Positions 17,655-25,184 of a stretch of 49,286 nt of DNA are shown piece after piece. The notes under the pieces were generated by a model, which was not told the DNA's origin, made no database searches, and was given only the letters and a program-made list of their open reading frames with translations. The position numbers and the translations under genes were made by a program. Positions within the stretch are counted from its first letter, which is position 1; the number at the start of each line of letters is the position of its first letter. Origin of the DNA: Chloroflexi bacterium UBA6077 (GTDB lineage Bacteria > Chloroflexota > UBA6077); assembly GCA_002436065.1 (NCBI GenBank), contig DIXP01000052.1:1-49286 (forward strand), given 5' to 3'.

Positions 17655-20270
17655 ATGAACTCCTATGTGCTTGGTTTTCAGGAAATTGACAAAACAAAAG
17701 TCATGCTTGTTGGGGGTAAAGGCGCGAACCTGGGGGAACTTTCCAGAATTGAAGGAATACGCGTACCAGACGGCTCTTGTATTTCTACTGAAGCCTTTAA
17801 AAGAATCATTGGGGAAACGTCGTCGATTAACGAACTGCTTGATCAGTTATCGCTTCTAAAGGTGGAAGACCGGCACAAGATCGGTGAACTTAGCGGTGAG
17901 ATTCGCAGGGTCATCGAAGGAATAGCCATCCCTGAAGACATTACTGAAGAGATCACCCGCCTTCTCTCCAGGCTTGGAGAAAAAATTGCCTATGCAGTAC
18001 GATCCAGCGCAACTGCAGAGGATTTACCGACGGCCTCCTTTGCAGGCCAGCAAGATACATATTTGAATGTTATCGGAAAGAAGGCAATCCTAAAGCACAT
18101 CAGCAAGTGCTGGGCATCGCTGTTTACCGAGAGGGCGGTAACCTACCGCCTTCAAAACGGCTTCGACCACCGCAAAGTCTACCTGTCTGTGGTTGTTCAA
18201 AAGATGGTGTTCCCGCAGGCGGCAGGAGTCTTGTTTACTGCCGATCCCGCCACCTCTAATAGGAAGGTGCTATCCATTGAGGCCAGCTTCGGACTTGGTG
18301 AGGCCTTGGTCTCCGGACTGGTGAATGCTGATACCTATAAAGCGAGTAACGGCAAGATTATCGATAAGAAGATATCCACCAAGAAGCTGGCTATTTATGC
18401 CTTAAAAGATAGCGGTACGAAAGAACAGGAGATCGAGCCTGAGCGGCAGAACAGGCAAGCGCTGACGGATGAGCAGATTTTGCAGCTTGAGTACATGGGC
18501 AGAAAGATCGAGGAACATTTTGGCTGCCCCCAGGACATCGAATGGTGTTTGGTTGATGATGCATTCTATATTGTCCAGAGTCGGCCAATCACTACTTTAT
18601 ACCCCATCCCTGAAGCAACTGATCAAGAGAATCACGTTTATGTATCTGTCGGTCATCAACAAATGATGACCGACCCCATGAAGCCATTGGGATTGTCTTT
18701 TTTCCTGTTAACGACTCGTGCACCCATGCGTAAAGCTGGTGGAAGGTTGTTTGTTGATGTTACACATATGCTGGCTTCATCTGACAGCAGAAGGGCGTTA
18801 TTAAATACCATGGGGGGACACGATCCGCTCATGAGAGACGCACTCGTGACCATCATGGAGCGTGGAGACTTCATTAAATCGTTACCAAATGAAAAGAAAG
18901 AACTGAGTCCCAGTAAAAGCAATAAAGGTGTGTCGTCTGCGAGTTCTCAAGCACAAATCGAAAACGATCCGACAATCGTTTCTGATTTGATTAAGAGTAG
19001 TCAAACATCGATAGAAGAGCTAAGACAAGACATCCAAACGAAATCAGGACCAGAGCTATTTGATTTTATTCTAGAAGACATTCCGCAATTAAAGAAGATC
19101 CTATTTGACCCACGAAGTTCAGCTGTGTTTATGGCTGCTATAAATGCTTCATCATGGATCAATGAAAAGATGGAGACGTGGTTAGGTGAAAGAAACGTAG
19201 CAGCCACGCTTTCTCAATCTGTACCAAACAATATTACTTCGGAAATGGGTCTGGCGCTATTGGATGTCGCAGATGTGATTCGTCCTTATCCAGAGGTAAT
19301 TGATTACTTGCAACATGCAAAAGATGATAACTTCTTGGATGAACTGGTTAAGTTCGATGGCGGACAGGAAACCCGAGACGCTATCTATGCTTATCTTGAC
19401 AAATACGGAATGCGATGTGTCGGAGAAATCGATATTACTAGAACTCGGTGGAGCGAAAAACCAACTACACTTGTCCCCATGATTCTCAGTAACATCAAAA
19501 ACTTTGAACCTAATGCTAGCAAACGGAAATTTGAGCAAGGGCGACAGCAAGCCTTGAAAAAGGAACAAGAGTTATTAGATCGATTGAAGCAATTACCGGA
19601 TGGTAAACGAAAAGCCAAACAGACAAAACGAATGATCAGCCTAATCCGGAATTTCATCGGTTATCGTGAATATCCGAAATACGGCATGATTAGCCGCTAC
19701 TTCGTTTATAAGCAGGCTTTACTGAAAGAAGCCGAACAACTCGTGCAAGCCAACGTTATTCATGAAAAAGAAGATATATACTATCTCACTCTTGAAGAAC
19801 TTCACGAAGTCGTGCGCACAGATAGACTGGATTACCAGATCATCAGCAAACGAAGAGACGAGTACAAACTATATGAAAGACTAACCCCACCACGTGTTAT
19901 CACGTCTAATGGTGAAATCATTGCAGGTGAGTACAAACGGGGGAATCTCCCAGCTGAAGCTATTGTAGGTCTACCTGTTTCTTCTGGAGTTATAGAGGGG
20001 CGAGCACGTGTCATCTTAAACATGGAAGATGCTGATCTGGAAGATGGAGATATATTAGTCACCTCCTTTACTGACCCTAGCTGGACACCATTGTTTGTAT
20101 CCATAAAAGGCCTAGTCACCGAAGTTGGTGGACAGATGACCCATGGAGCAGTTATCGCACGTGAATATGGCTTACCAGCAGTTGTCGGAGTGGAAAATGC
20201 CACCAAGCTGATAAAAGATGGGCAACGAATTCGCGTGCATGGAACAGAAGGGTATATCGAAATATTGTAA
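17655..20270 (+). CDS. rph: Rifampicin phosphotransferase (antibiotic-inactivating, PEP-synthase-like)
   Basis: The 871-aa protein is close to the Bacillales/Listeria rifampicin phosphotransferase along its whole length. The ATP-grasp domain (1 to about 315) has VGGKGANLG with K22 and AVRSSATAEDLPTASFAGQQ. The central rifampicin-binding domain starts at VYVSVGHQQMMTDPMKPLGLSF. The swivelling phosphohistidine domain has GGQMTHGAVIAREYG with catalytic H830. The enzyme uses ATP to phosphorylate rifampicin, giving AMP and phosphate. AAAGGAGG precedes the ATG at 17655. The gene is clearly AT-richer than its neighbours: a 60-base line I counted is 38% GC, against 57% in pxpB. It sits between pxpB and pxpC among transposase scars, so recent transfer from Firmicutes is likely. 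A generic PEP synthase is less likely because the central domain fits RPH. Confidence 0.9.
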   Translation: MNSYVLGFQEIDKTKVMLVGGKGANLGELSRIEGIRVPDGSCISTEAFKRIIGETSSINELLDQLSLLKVEDRHKIGELSGEIRRVIEGIAIPEDITEEITRLLSRLGEKIAYAVRSSATAEDLPTASFAGQQDTYLNVIGKKAILKHISKCWASLFTERAVTYRLQNGFDHRKVYLSVVVQKMVFPQAAGVLFTADPATSNRKVLSIEASFGLGEALVSGLVNADTYKASNGKIIDKKISTKKLAIYALKDSGTKEQEIEPERQNRQALTDEQILQLEYMGRKIEEHFGCPQDIEWCLVDDAFYIVQSRPITTLYPIPEATDQENHVYVSVGHQQMMTDPMKPLGLSFFLLTTRAPMRKAGGRLFVDVTHMLASSDSRRALLNTMGGHDPLMRDALVTIMERGDFIKSLPNEKKELSPSKSNKGVSSASSQAQIENDPTIVSDLIKSSQTSIEELRQDIQTKSGPELFDFILEDIPQLKKILFDPRSSAVFMAAINASSWINEKMETWLGERNVAATLSQSVPNNITSEMGLALLDVADVIRPYPEVIDYLQHAKDDNFLDELVKFDGGQETRDAIYAYLDKYGMRCVGEIDITRTRWSEKPTTLVPMILSNIKNFEPNASKRKFEQGRQQALKKEQELLDRLKQLPDGKRKAKQTKRMISLIRNFIGYREYPKYGMISRYFVYKQALLKEAEQLVQANVIHEKEDIYYLTLEELHEVVRTDRLDYQIISKRRDEYKLYERLTPPRVITSNGEIIAGEYKRGNLPAEAIVGLPVSSGVIEGRARVILNMEDADLEDGDILVTSFTDPSWTPLFVSIKGLVTEVGGQMTHGAVIAREYGLPAVVGVENATKLIKDGQRIRVHGTEGYIEIL

Positions 20271-20429
20271 TTGCTGAATACGTCCAGGTTTATAATCGGT
20301 CCTGGTATCAAGAGCCTTACCATGGTGCTCTACTTCGGCTGCAACATGAGCGAGCCGAAGATTGCCGCGTTGCTGGCCAGCGTGGGGGTGCAGATCTCCG
20401 ACGGCGAGGTGTCCAACCTGCTGATCTGA
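20271..20429 (+). pseudogene. Truncated DDE transposase fragment
   Basis: A frame runs from the end of rph to a TGA at 20427 and reads PGIKSLTMVLYFGCNMSEPKIAALL, then ASVGVQISDGEVSNLLI. This looks like the helix-turn-helix part of a DDE transposase that expects a catalytic domain afterwards. No start, ribosome-binding site or catalytic part is present. It marks the right edge of the inserted segment. The family is not certain. Confidence 0.55.
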
Positions 20430-20463
20430 GAAGACACGTATCGTATGTGGATTTGTCGGTCCC

Positions 20464-20482
20464 AGCCCGCTTTCAGCGGGCT
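20464..20482. terminator. Short GC hairpin before pxpC
   Basis: AGCCCGCT and AGCGGGCT form an 8-bp stem with a three-base loop (20464-20471 with 20475-20482). A weak T content follows on the plus strand. It could end transcription of rph or of the transposase fragment and so separate pxpC from its original promoter. Confidence 0.45.
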
Positions 20483-20536
20483 TGAGCGTCTCAGTCAGAC
20501 GGTTCAGGGTCTGGCTGCCTGTCAGGAGTGCGACCA

Positions 20537-21502
20537 GTGCCACTAGAGATCCTCGATCCCGGCCTCCTCACCACCGTCCAGGACCTCGGGCGGTTCGGGT
20601 ACCAGCGACTTGGGATACCCACAGCAGGGGCAATGGACCCGTTCGCGCTGCGAGCAGCCAACGCCCTGGTGGGCAACGACGCGGGCGCAGGGTGCCTGGA
20701 GATCACCCTGATGGGGCCACGGGTGCGCTTCACCGAGGCATGCCTCATCGCCATCACAGGTGGGGACCTGGCTCCCCTGCTGGATGGCCAGGAAGTGGAG
20801 GGCTGGAGGGCCCAGTTGGTCCGGGCGGGCCAGACCCTGGAGTTCGCCGGAAGGCGCTCGGGCATGCGGGCCTACCTTGCGGTTGCGGGAGGGGTCGACG
20901 TGGAACCGTGGCTCGGCTCCCGCTCCACCTACCTGCTGGCCGCCCTGGGGGGACTGGAGGGCAGGCCGCTCCAGGCCGGCGACATGCTGCCCATCGGGAG
21001 GGCCAGCTTCGCCGCCGCGGCCCTGGCTAGGCCATCCCTGCCGACCGACCGTCGCCCACCCTACAGTGGCGAGCCCACGGTGCGCGTGATCCTCGGCCCC
21101 CATCGGGACCGCTTCACGGAGGAGGGGATATCGGATTTCCTTTCCGGCAGCTACGAGATCTCCAGCGACTCCAACCGCATGGGTTACCGTCTGCAGGGAC
21201 CCCGCATAGCCCACTCCCACGGCCCGGACCTGATCTCCTGCGGCATCCCTCTGGGGGGCGTCCAGGTGCCGGGCTCCGGCCAGCCGATCGTCTTGATGGC
21301 CGACCACCAGACGACCGGCGGCTATACTATGATAGCCACGGTGATCCAGGCCGACATCCCGTTGGTGGCCCAATGCCTTCCCGGCGAGCGTTTGCACTTC
21401 CGAGTCGTCGAACTGGATGAAGCGCGCGATAGCTATCGCCGCCTCATCGATGGAATCAGCGCGGCAACCAGAGTCAAGGAGATGAGTCTATGGGACCTCT
21501 AG
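20537..21502 (+). CDS. pxpC: 5-oxoprolinase subunit C (biotin-dependent carboxylase-like)
   Basis: The 321-aa protein is a PxpC/KipA family member with LEILDPGLLTTVQDLGRFGYQRLGIPTAGAMD at the N-terminus, GNDAGAGCLEITLMGP, and the C-terminal SNRMGYRLQGP and ADHQTTGGYTMIATV segments. It completes the PxpABC 5-oxoprolinase. GTG 20537 is preferred because AGGAG lies eight bases upstream; GTG 20528 would abut that site. The gene is 3.5 kb away from pxpB because of the rph insertion. The two blocks keep the normal gene order and both reading frames are intact, so complex formation could survive if pxpC has another promoter. It overlaps the next gene by 13 bases. Confidence 0.92.
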   Translation: MPLEILDPGLLTTVQDLGRFGYQRLGIPTAGAMDPFALRAANALVGNDAGAGCLEITLMGPRVRFTEACLIAITGGDLAPLLDGQEVEGWRAQLVRAGQTLEFAGRRSGMRAYLAVAGGVDVEPWLGSRSTYLLAALGGLEGRPLQAGDMLPIGRASFAAAALARPSLPTDRRPPYSGEPTVRVILGPHRDRFTEEGISDFLSGSYEISSDSNRMGYRLQGPRIAHSHGPDLISCGIPLGGVQVPGSGQPIVLMADHQTTGGYTMIATVIQADIPLVAQCLPGERLHFRVVELDEARDSYRRLIDGISAATRVKEMSLWDL

Positions 21503-22281
21503 CCTCCGCCCACCCGAGAGAGCTGTGGGAGATGATCCGCCAGGGGCAATTCCGCTTGCCCACGGCAGGTGTATGCCAGGGCTATGCCCAGGCAAACCTG
21601 GCCATCCTGCCCAAGGAGGATGCATTCGACTTCCTGCTGTTCTGCCAGCGAAACCCCAAGCCCTGCCCTGTGTTGGACGTCGCGGAATCGGGTTCCTACC
21701 GCCCCTTGGTCGCCGCCCCGGAGGCCGACCTGCGCACGGACATCCCTCTGTACCGTGTCTATCGGCACGGCGAACTGGTGGAAGAGCCGGTGAACCTCCT
21801 CGCCCACTGGCGCGACGACCTGGTGGCCTTCCTCCTTGGCTGCTCATTCAGCTTCGAGCGGGCGCTGCTGGCCAACGACATCCCCGTCCGGCACATCGAG
21901 GAGGGGGTCAACGTGCCGATGTACATCACGTTGCGCCAATGCACCCCTGCGGGGCGCTTCCATGGCCCCATGGTGGTCTCCATGAGGCCCATACCCCACC
22001 AGCAGGTGGTCCGGGCAACGCAGGTCACCAGCAGGTTCCCCTCCGTGCACGGCGCCCCGGTGCACATCGGCGATCCCGCCCAGATCGGTATCCAGGACCT
22101 CGCCAGGCCGGACTTCGGCGACCCCGTGACCATCCATCCGGGGGAAGTGCCTGTCTTCTGGGCCTGCGGCGTCACCCCCCAGGCCGTGGCGATGCGGACC
22201 AAGCCCGAGCTGATGATCACCCACGCCCCGGGATACATGTTCGTGACCACCCTCAAGGACGAGCACCTGGGGGTGATCTAG
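21490..22281 (+). CDS. DUF1445 family putative hydro-lyase / D-glutamate cyclase-like protein
   Basis: The 263-aa protein belongs to the DUF1445 (UPF0317) family, with PRELWEMIRQGQFRLPTAGVCQGYAQANLAILP, DLVAFLLGCSFSFERALL and CGVTPQAVAM conserved. The mammalian mitochondrial protein with this domain converts D-glutamate to 5-oxo-D-proline. The bacterial members are usually called hydro-lyases without direct proof. Location directly behind pxpC, with a 13-base overlap and AAGGAG eight bases before its ATG, links it to 5-oxoproline metabolism. A plausible reading is that it feeds oxoproline made from glutamate into PxpABC; this is inference. It is followed by the rnpB promoter. Confidence 0.85.
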   Translation: MGPLASAHPRELWEMIRQGQFRLPTAGVCQGYAQANLAILPKEDAFDFLLFCQRNPKPCPVLDVAESGSYRPLVAAPEADLRTDIPLYRVYRHGELVEEPVNLLAHWRDDLVAFLLGCSFSFERALLANDIPVRHIEEGVNVPMYITLRQCTPAGRFHGPMVVSMRPIPHQQVVRATQVTSRFPSVHGAPVHIGDPAQIGIQDLARPDFGDPVTIHPGEVPVFWACGVTPQAVAMRTKPELMITHAPGYMFVTTLKDEHLGVI

Positions 22282-22286
22282 ACTCG

Positions 22287-22316
22287 TTCGGCCACCCAGG
22301 CCGTCCATGGTATAAT
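22287..22316 (+). promoter_or_regulatory. Promoter of rnpB
   Basis: A consensus TATAAT lies at 22311-22316, with a weak TTCGGC (22287-22292) 18 bases upstream. Transcription would start near 22323, shortly before the outer helix of the RNase P RNA. Confidence 0.6.
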
Positions 22317-22336
22317 ATATGGGTGTTTCCGAGCCC

Positions 22337-22649
22337 GAGCTGTGGGTGCGGGAAGGAGGACGGTCGCTGGCGCCTCTGGCGCTAGAGGAAAGTCGAGACA
22401 GCACAGAGCAGGGTGCCTGGCGTAAGCCAGGGCGGGTAACCGACAGTTAGAGCAACAGAGACCAATGCCGGCTACGGCCGGAGTGAAAAGGGCAATCCTC
22501 CCCGCTGCAACCTGAGACGTGGCCGATGACGCTGCTCGCCGAGGCCAAGGTACAGGGCAGCCACGAAAGTGGCCGGAGCTTCGGCTCCGAGACAGATGAC
22601 CGTCTAGAACAGAATCTCGCTTACCACCTTCCTGCACCCCCGACAGCTC
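22337..22649 (+). ncRNA. rnpB: RNase P RNA (catalytic subunit), A-type-like
   Basis: The conserved core is evident: GAGGAAAGTCGAGAC near the 5' end, AGAGCAGGGTGCC, the GCAACAGAGACCAATGCCG region, and ACAGAATCTCGCTTAC near the 3' end. The last segment pairs with the first to form helix P4. The ends pair as P1: GGGTGCGGGAAGG (22344-22356) with CCTTCCTGCACCC (22627-22639). An extra outer helix pairs GAGCTGT (22337-22343) with ACAGCTC (22643-22649). The RNA is short, about 300 nt. It removes 5' leaders from precursor tRNAs. A promoter precedes it and an intrinsic terminator follows. An open frame on the opposite strand is a shadow. Confidence 0.93.
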
Positions 22650-22650
22650 C

Positions 22651-22679
22651 GATGCCGCCTAACGGCGGCATCCTCGTTT
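22651..22679 (+). terminator. Intrinsic terminator of rnpB
   Basis: GATGCCGCC and GGCGGCATC form a 9-bp stem with a TAAC loop, followed by CTCGTTT. It lies directly behind the RNase P RNA. Confidence 0.75.
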
Positions 22680-22694
22680 GTGGAGTACATGACC

Positions 22695-23258
22695 ATGGAT
22701 GACGAAAGCCAGCGTCTCCAACGGATGATTCGCCCCTTCCTCATCGGATCCTTCATCGTCGAGCTGCTTCTGGCCGCAGCGTGGCTCAGGTTAGTGCGCC
22801 AAAGCAGCCTCCTGGAACTGCTGCGTGCCCCCGGCTGGGAGATCTCGCTGGCTCTCGGCATCCCTCTGGGCATCGCCATCTCCCTGGCCACGCGCCTCTA
22901 CTTCTCCCAATTCGCAACAGGGCTGATCAGGGAGATGTTCGTCCCTCTCTTCGGCAGGGTTTCCAACACCGATGTGGCCCTGCTTGCCATCATGCCGGCC
23001 CTCGGCGAGGAGATCCTCTTCCGCGGAGTGGTGCAGCCCGAGATCGGTCTGATAGCGGCAAGCCTGCTGTTCGGGCTGCTGCACTCGGGGTTCTCACGGC
23101 AACTGCTCCCCTACGGAGTGTGGAGCACGGCGGTAGGGCTGCTGCTGGGGGGTCTCTATCTCGCCACGGGAAGTCTGTGGGGGTCCATCGCCGCTCACGC
23201 CTTAGTGAACGCTCTGGACGCGTTGTGGGTCAGGAAGTTGGCTTCGAGGGTCTCGTGA
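22695..23258 (+). CDS. CPBP-family intramembrane metalloprotease (Abi-type)
   Basis: The 187-aa protein is hydrophobic with about five to six predicted membrane segments and the CPBP/CAAX protease motifs: GEEILFRG (paired glutamates and Arg), FGLLHSG (His) and AAHALVNALDAL (second His). Family members cleave prenylated or small peptide substrates within the membrane; in bacteria roles include bacteriocin immunity and maturation, mostly unproven. ATG 22695 has GGAG nine bases upstream; ATG 22689 and GTG 22680 are alternatives. Its 3' end overlaps the convergent phosphatase gene by 29 bases. It is a single gene. Confidence 0.82.
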   Translation: MDDESQRLQRMIRPFLIGSFIVELLLAAAWLRLVRQSSLLELLRAPGWEISLALGIPLGIAISLATRLYFSQFATGLIREMFVPLFGRVSNTDVALLAIMPALGEEILFRGVVQPEIGLIAASLLFGLLHSGFSRQLLPYGVWSTAVGLLLGGLYLATGSLWGSIAAHALVNALDALWVRKLASRVS

Positions 23259-24186
23259 TGGGCATGATCCTGTCGGCTGCGTAGGAGACTACCCCGCTCC
23301 CTCCCGTCAGAACCGACATCCCCCAGTGGCGTAGACTCACCTCCGAGGGCTTCTTGCGTTTGGGCATGGGGCTGAAGCACACCAGCGGCTCCCACCTCTC
23401 CCCTTGCCAGGCCAACGCCTCTCCGCCCGCTTCCCGGATGGCCAGAACACCGGCTGCCACGTCCCAAATCTTGGGCCTGCGGTAGAGGGAGTACTGCAGG
23501 ACGCCTGCGGCGACCATTGCCATCTCGAAGCAGACACTACCGAGGGATCGAGGCTCGCCGGGCCGCCTGCCGGACTCGCCGGACCAATGGAAGTAACGGG
23601 CGTGGTAGGCGGGCAGCCCGACCAGGTTGGAGCCCAGTGGAACGGACGCGGAGGAAGCCCGAATCGGCGTGCCATCCAGGAAGGCACCCCCTCCCCTGCG
23701 AGCGTGGACCACACCGCTACGCAGCAACGGCTCCGGCATCCCCCTCAAGCCACCACCTTCGGCCACAGCGACCGCGGCCGCCGGAAGCGGCACGACGGGG
23801 ATGAAGACCGCCCCCACCACCGGCTCGCCACGCCACAACAGCGCCGCGGAGCAGGCAAAGAGGGGAAGGCCGTTCCAGAAGTTGGTGGTACCGTCTACCG
23901 GATCCAGCACCCACACGAGCTCTCGCTCGGAAACGTCGACCTCGGTCCCCTCCTCGCCCAGGATCGCGTGGTCCGGGTACTCTCGAGCGATGGCTGAGCG
24001 AAGCAGTCCTTCGATCTCTCGATCCGCTTCGGTGACAGGGTTGGTTTCCCCCTCGGTCTTGAACTCCACCTGGAGCGGCAGACGGAAATGCTCGAGCGCG
24101 CGCTGTCCGCCTTGGCGCACCCATTGGACCGCGCGGGTCTCAACCTCTCTCAGGAAGCTGTCGTTCAAGCTACTACTACTCGCCAC
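23230..24186 (-). CDS. Inositol monophosphatase family phosphatase
   Basis: The 318-aa protein shows the family's metal-binding motifs in order: E of TEADREIE, LGEEGTE, WVLDPVDGTTNF (DxDGT type) and, near the end, WDVAAGVLAIREAGGE. These bind Mg2+ and catalyse phosphate ester hydrolysis. Likely substrates are inositol-1-phosphate, 3'-phosphoadenosine 5'-phosphate or a sugar phosphate; the sequence does not decide which. The start is GTG 24186, with only a weak upstream GGGA, so an internal start cannot be excluded. The C-terminus runs about 50 residues past the usual end and overlaps the CPBP gene. Confidence 0.85.
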   Translation of the reverse strand: MASSSSLNDSFLREVETRAVQWVRQGGQRALEHFRLPLQVEFKTEGETNPVTEADREIEGLLRSAIAREYPDHAILGEEGTEVDVSERELVWVLDPVDGTTNFWNGLPLFACSAALLWRGEPVVGAVFIPVVPLPAAAVAVAEGGGLRGMPEPLLRSGVVHARRGGGAFLDGTPIRASSASVPLGSNLVGLPAYHARYFHWSGESGRRPGEPRSLGSVCFEMAMVAAGVLQYSLYRRPKIWDVAAGVLAIREAGGEALAWQGERWEPLVCFSPMPKRKKPSEVSLRHWGMSVLTGGSGVVSYAADRIMPITRPSKPTS

Positions 24187-24330
24187 GTCCCATACGTTAC
24201 ACGAAGGTTAGGGCGGGGCACAAGCCTCAACGCCCCTTAGACCGCCGCGGTCGGGGTCTATTCTCGCCTGGACGCGAACCCAAACCAGGGCCACCTGCTT
24301 TGTGGTGCATCCAGCAAGTAAGTGGCGCAT

Positions 24331-24419
24331 TGTAGCCGCAGGCTTCAGCCTGCGCGTACCTGTTGGTGGTGCAGCCTCCTTCCCAACGGGCTACGCGCAA
24401 CCTGAAGGTTGCGGCTACA
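24331..24419. repeat. Paired palindromic repeat (TGTAGCCGCAGGCTTCAGCC type)
   Basis: TGTAGCCGCAGGCTTCAGCC at 24331 is mirrored by an imperfect reverse complement ending GTTGCGGCTACA at 24419. Each arm holds its own mini-hairpin (GCAGGCTTCAGCCTGC and GCAACCTGAAGGTTGC). This REP-like sequence is widespread in bacterial intergenic DNA. It lies between two minus-strand genes and may act as a transcription barrier. Confidence 0.8.
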
Positions 24420-24452
24420 TTTGGAGCCCACTTGGTGGATGGGCCGCTTGGC

Positions 24453-24923
24453 TCACAGCCGGAATGCGAAATCCTTCACCTCAGGATGCACGAGCCTGTC
24501 GAAGTCGTCGTAGCGCATCTTGATGGTTTCCGTGTGGGTGCCGGCCTGGAAGATAATCTCCGGAGCTCGGGCCAGGCTACGTTCGACGTAGACCGGTAGA
24601 CCATACAGGTTGCCAAAGGGGGGCATGGCCCCAACCTCGCAATCGGGGAAGACTCCGGCAAATTCCTCCTCCCTGGCCAGGCGCACCTCCGAAGCACCCA
24701 GCTCGAATCTCAGCCTATCCAGGTCTACCTTCCTGTCGGCCGGCAGCGCCAGCATGATGGCGCCGCCATCGACCACAGCCACCACCACCTTGGCAACCTC
24801 CTTGCCTGGCACGTGCTCGGCCGCCGCCACCTCCTGCGCCGTGTAGGCCAGCCTATGGTGCTCCGACTCGAAGCTCGCCCCATTGCTCGCAAGGAACTCC
24901 TGTAGCCTGTCTTGGCAAGTCAT
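24453..24923 (-). CDS. YbaK/EbsC-family aminoacyl-tRNA deacylase
   Basis: The 156-aa protein is a single YbaK/ProX domain: AYTAQEVAAAEHVPGKEVAKVVVAV, the conserved Lys in KVVV, LPADRKVDLDRLR, and the signature GAMPPFGNLYGLPVYVE. Such domains hydrolyse mischarged aminoacyl-tRNAs (for example Cys- or Ala-tRNA-Pro) in trans. ATG 24923 follows GGAGGGAG and gives the family N-terminus; an upstream start would add 18 residues of low-complexity Arg-rich sequence. It is a single gene, with a REP-like repeat downstream. Confidence 0.87.
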   Translation of the reverse strand: MTCQDRLQEFLASNGASFESEHHRLAYTAQEVAAAEHVPGKEVAKVVVAVVDGGAIMLALPADRKVDLDRLRFELGASEVRLAREEEFAGVFPDCEVGAMPPFGNLYGLPVYVERSLARAPEIIFQAGTHTETIKMRYDDFDRLVHPEVKDFAFRL

Positions 24924-25155
24924 CGCCCTCTCCCTCCGCCGTAGCCATCCGCTGGGTCTCTCACTAACCACCTGCATTTGAGGAAAGAGGGGCTGGGAAA
25001 CAACGGGCTTCCCGCCCCGAACGGGGTCTTTCCGACCCGCCCGGCACCACGAGTTGCGCAGCCCACTTCTCTTCTGCGCTCTTTAGCTACGCTTCCTTGT
25101 TCTTGAGTCTAGCATCTTCTTGCAAATAGTCAATATGTTGCGGAAAGCATCCCGC

Positions 25156-25184
25156 TTGCCCGCACGCAGGCCAGACCGTAGAAT
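25156..25184 (+). promoter_or_regulatory. Candidate promoter overlapping the annotated rarA start
   Basis: TTGCCC (25156-25161) and TAGAAT (25179-25184) are 17 bases apart. The -10 box includes the ATG at 25183. If this promoter is used, translation must begin downstream, for example at TTG 25198. Confidence 0.4.

Noticed and set aside
22278..22637. 119-aa minus-strand open frame over the RNase P RNA
   Set aside because: The conserved RNase P core, P1 pairing, promoter and terminator explain the region.
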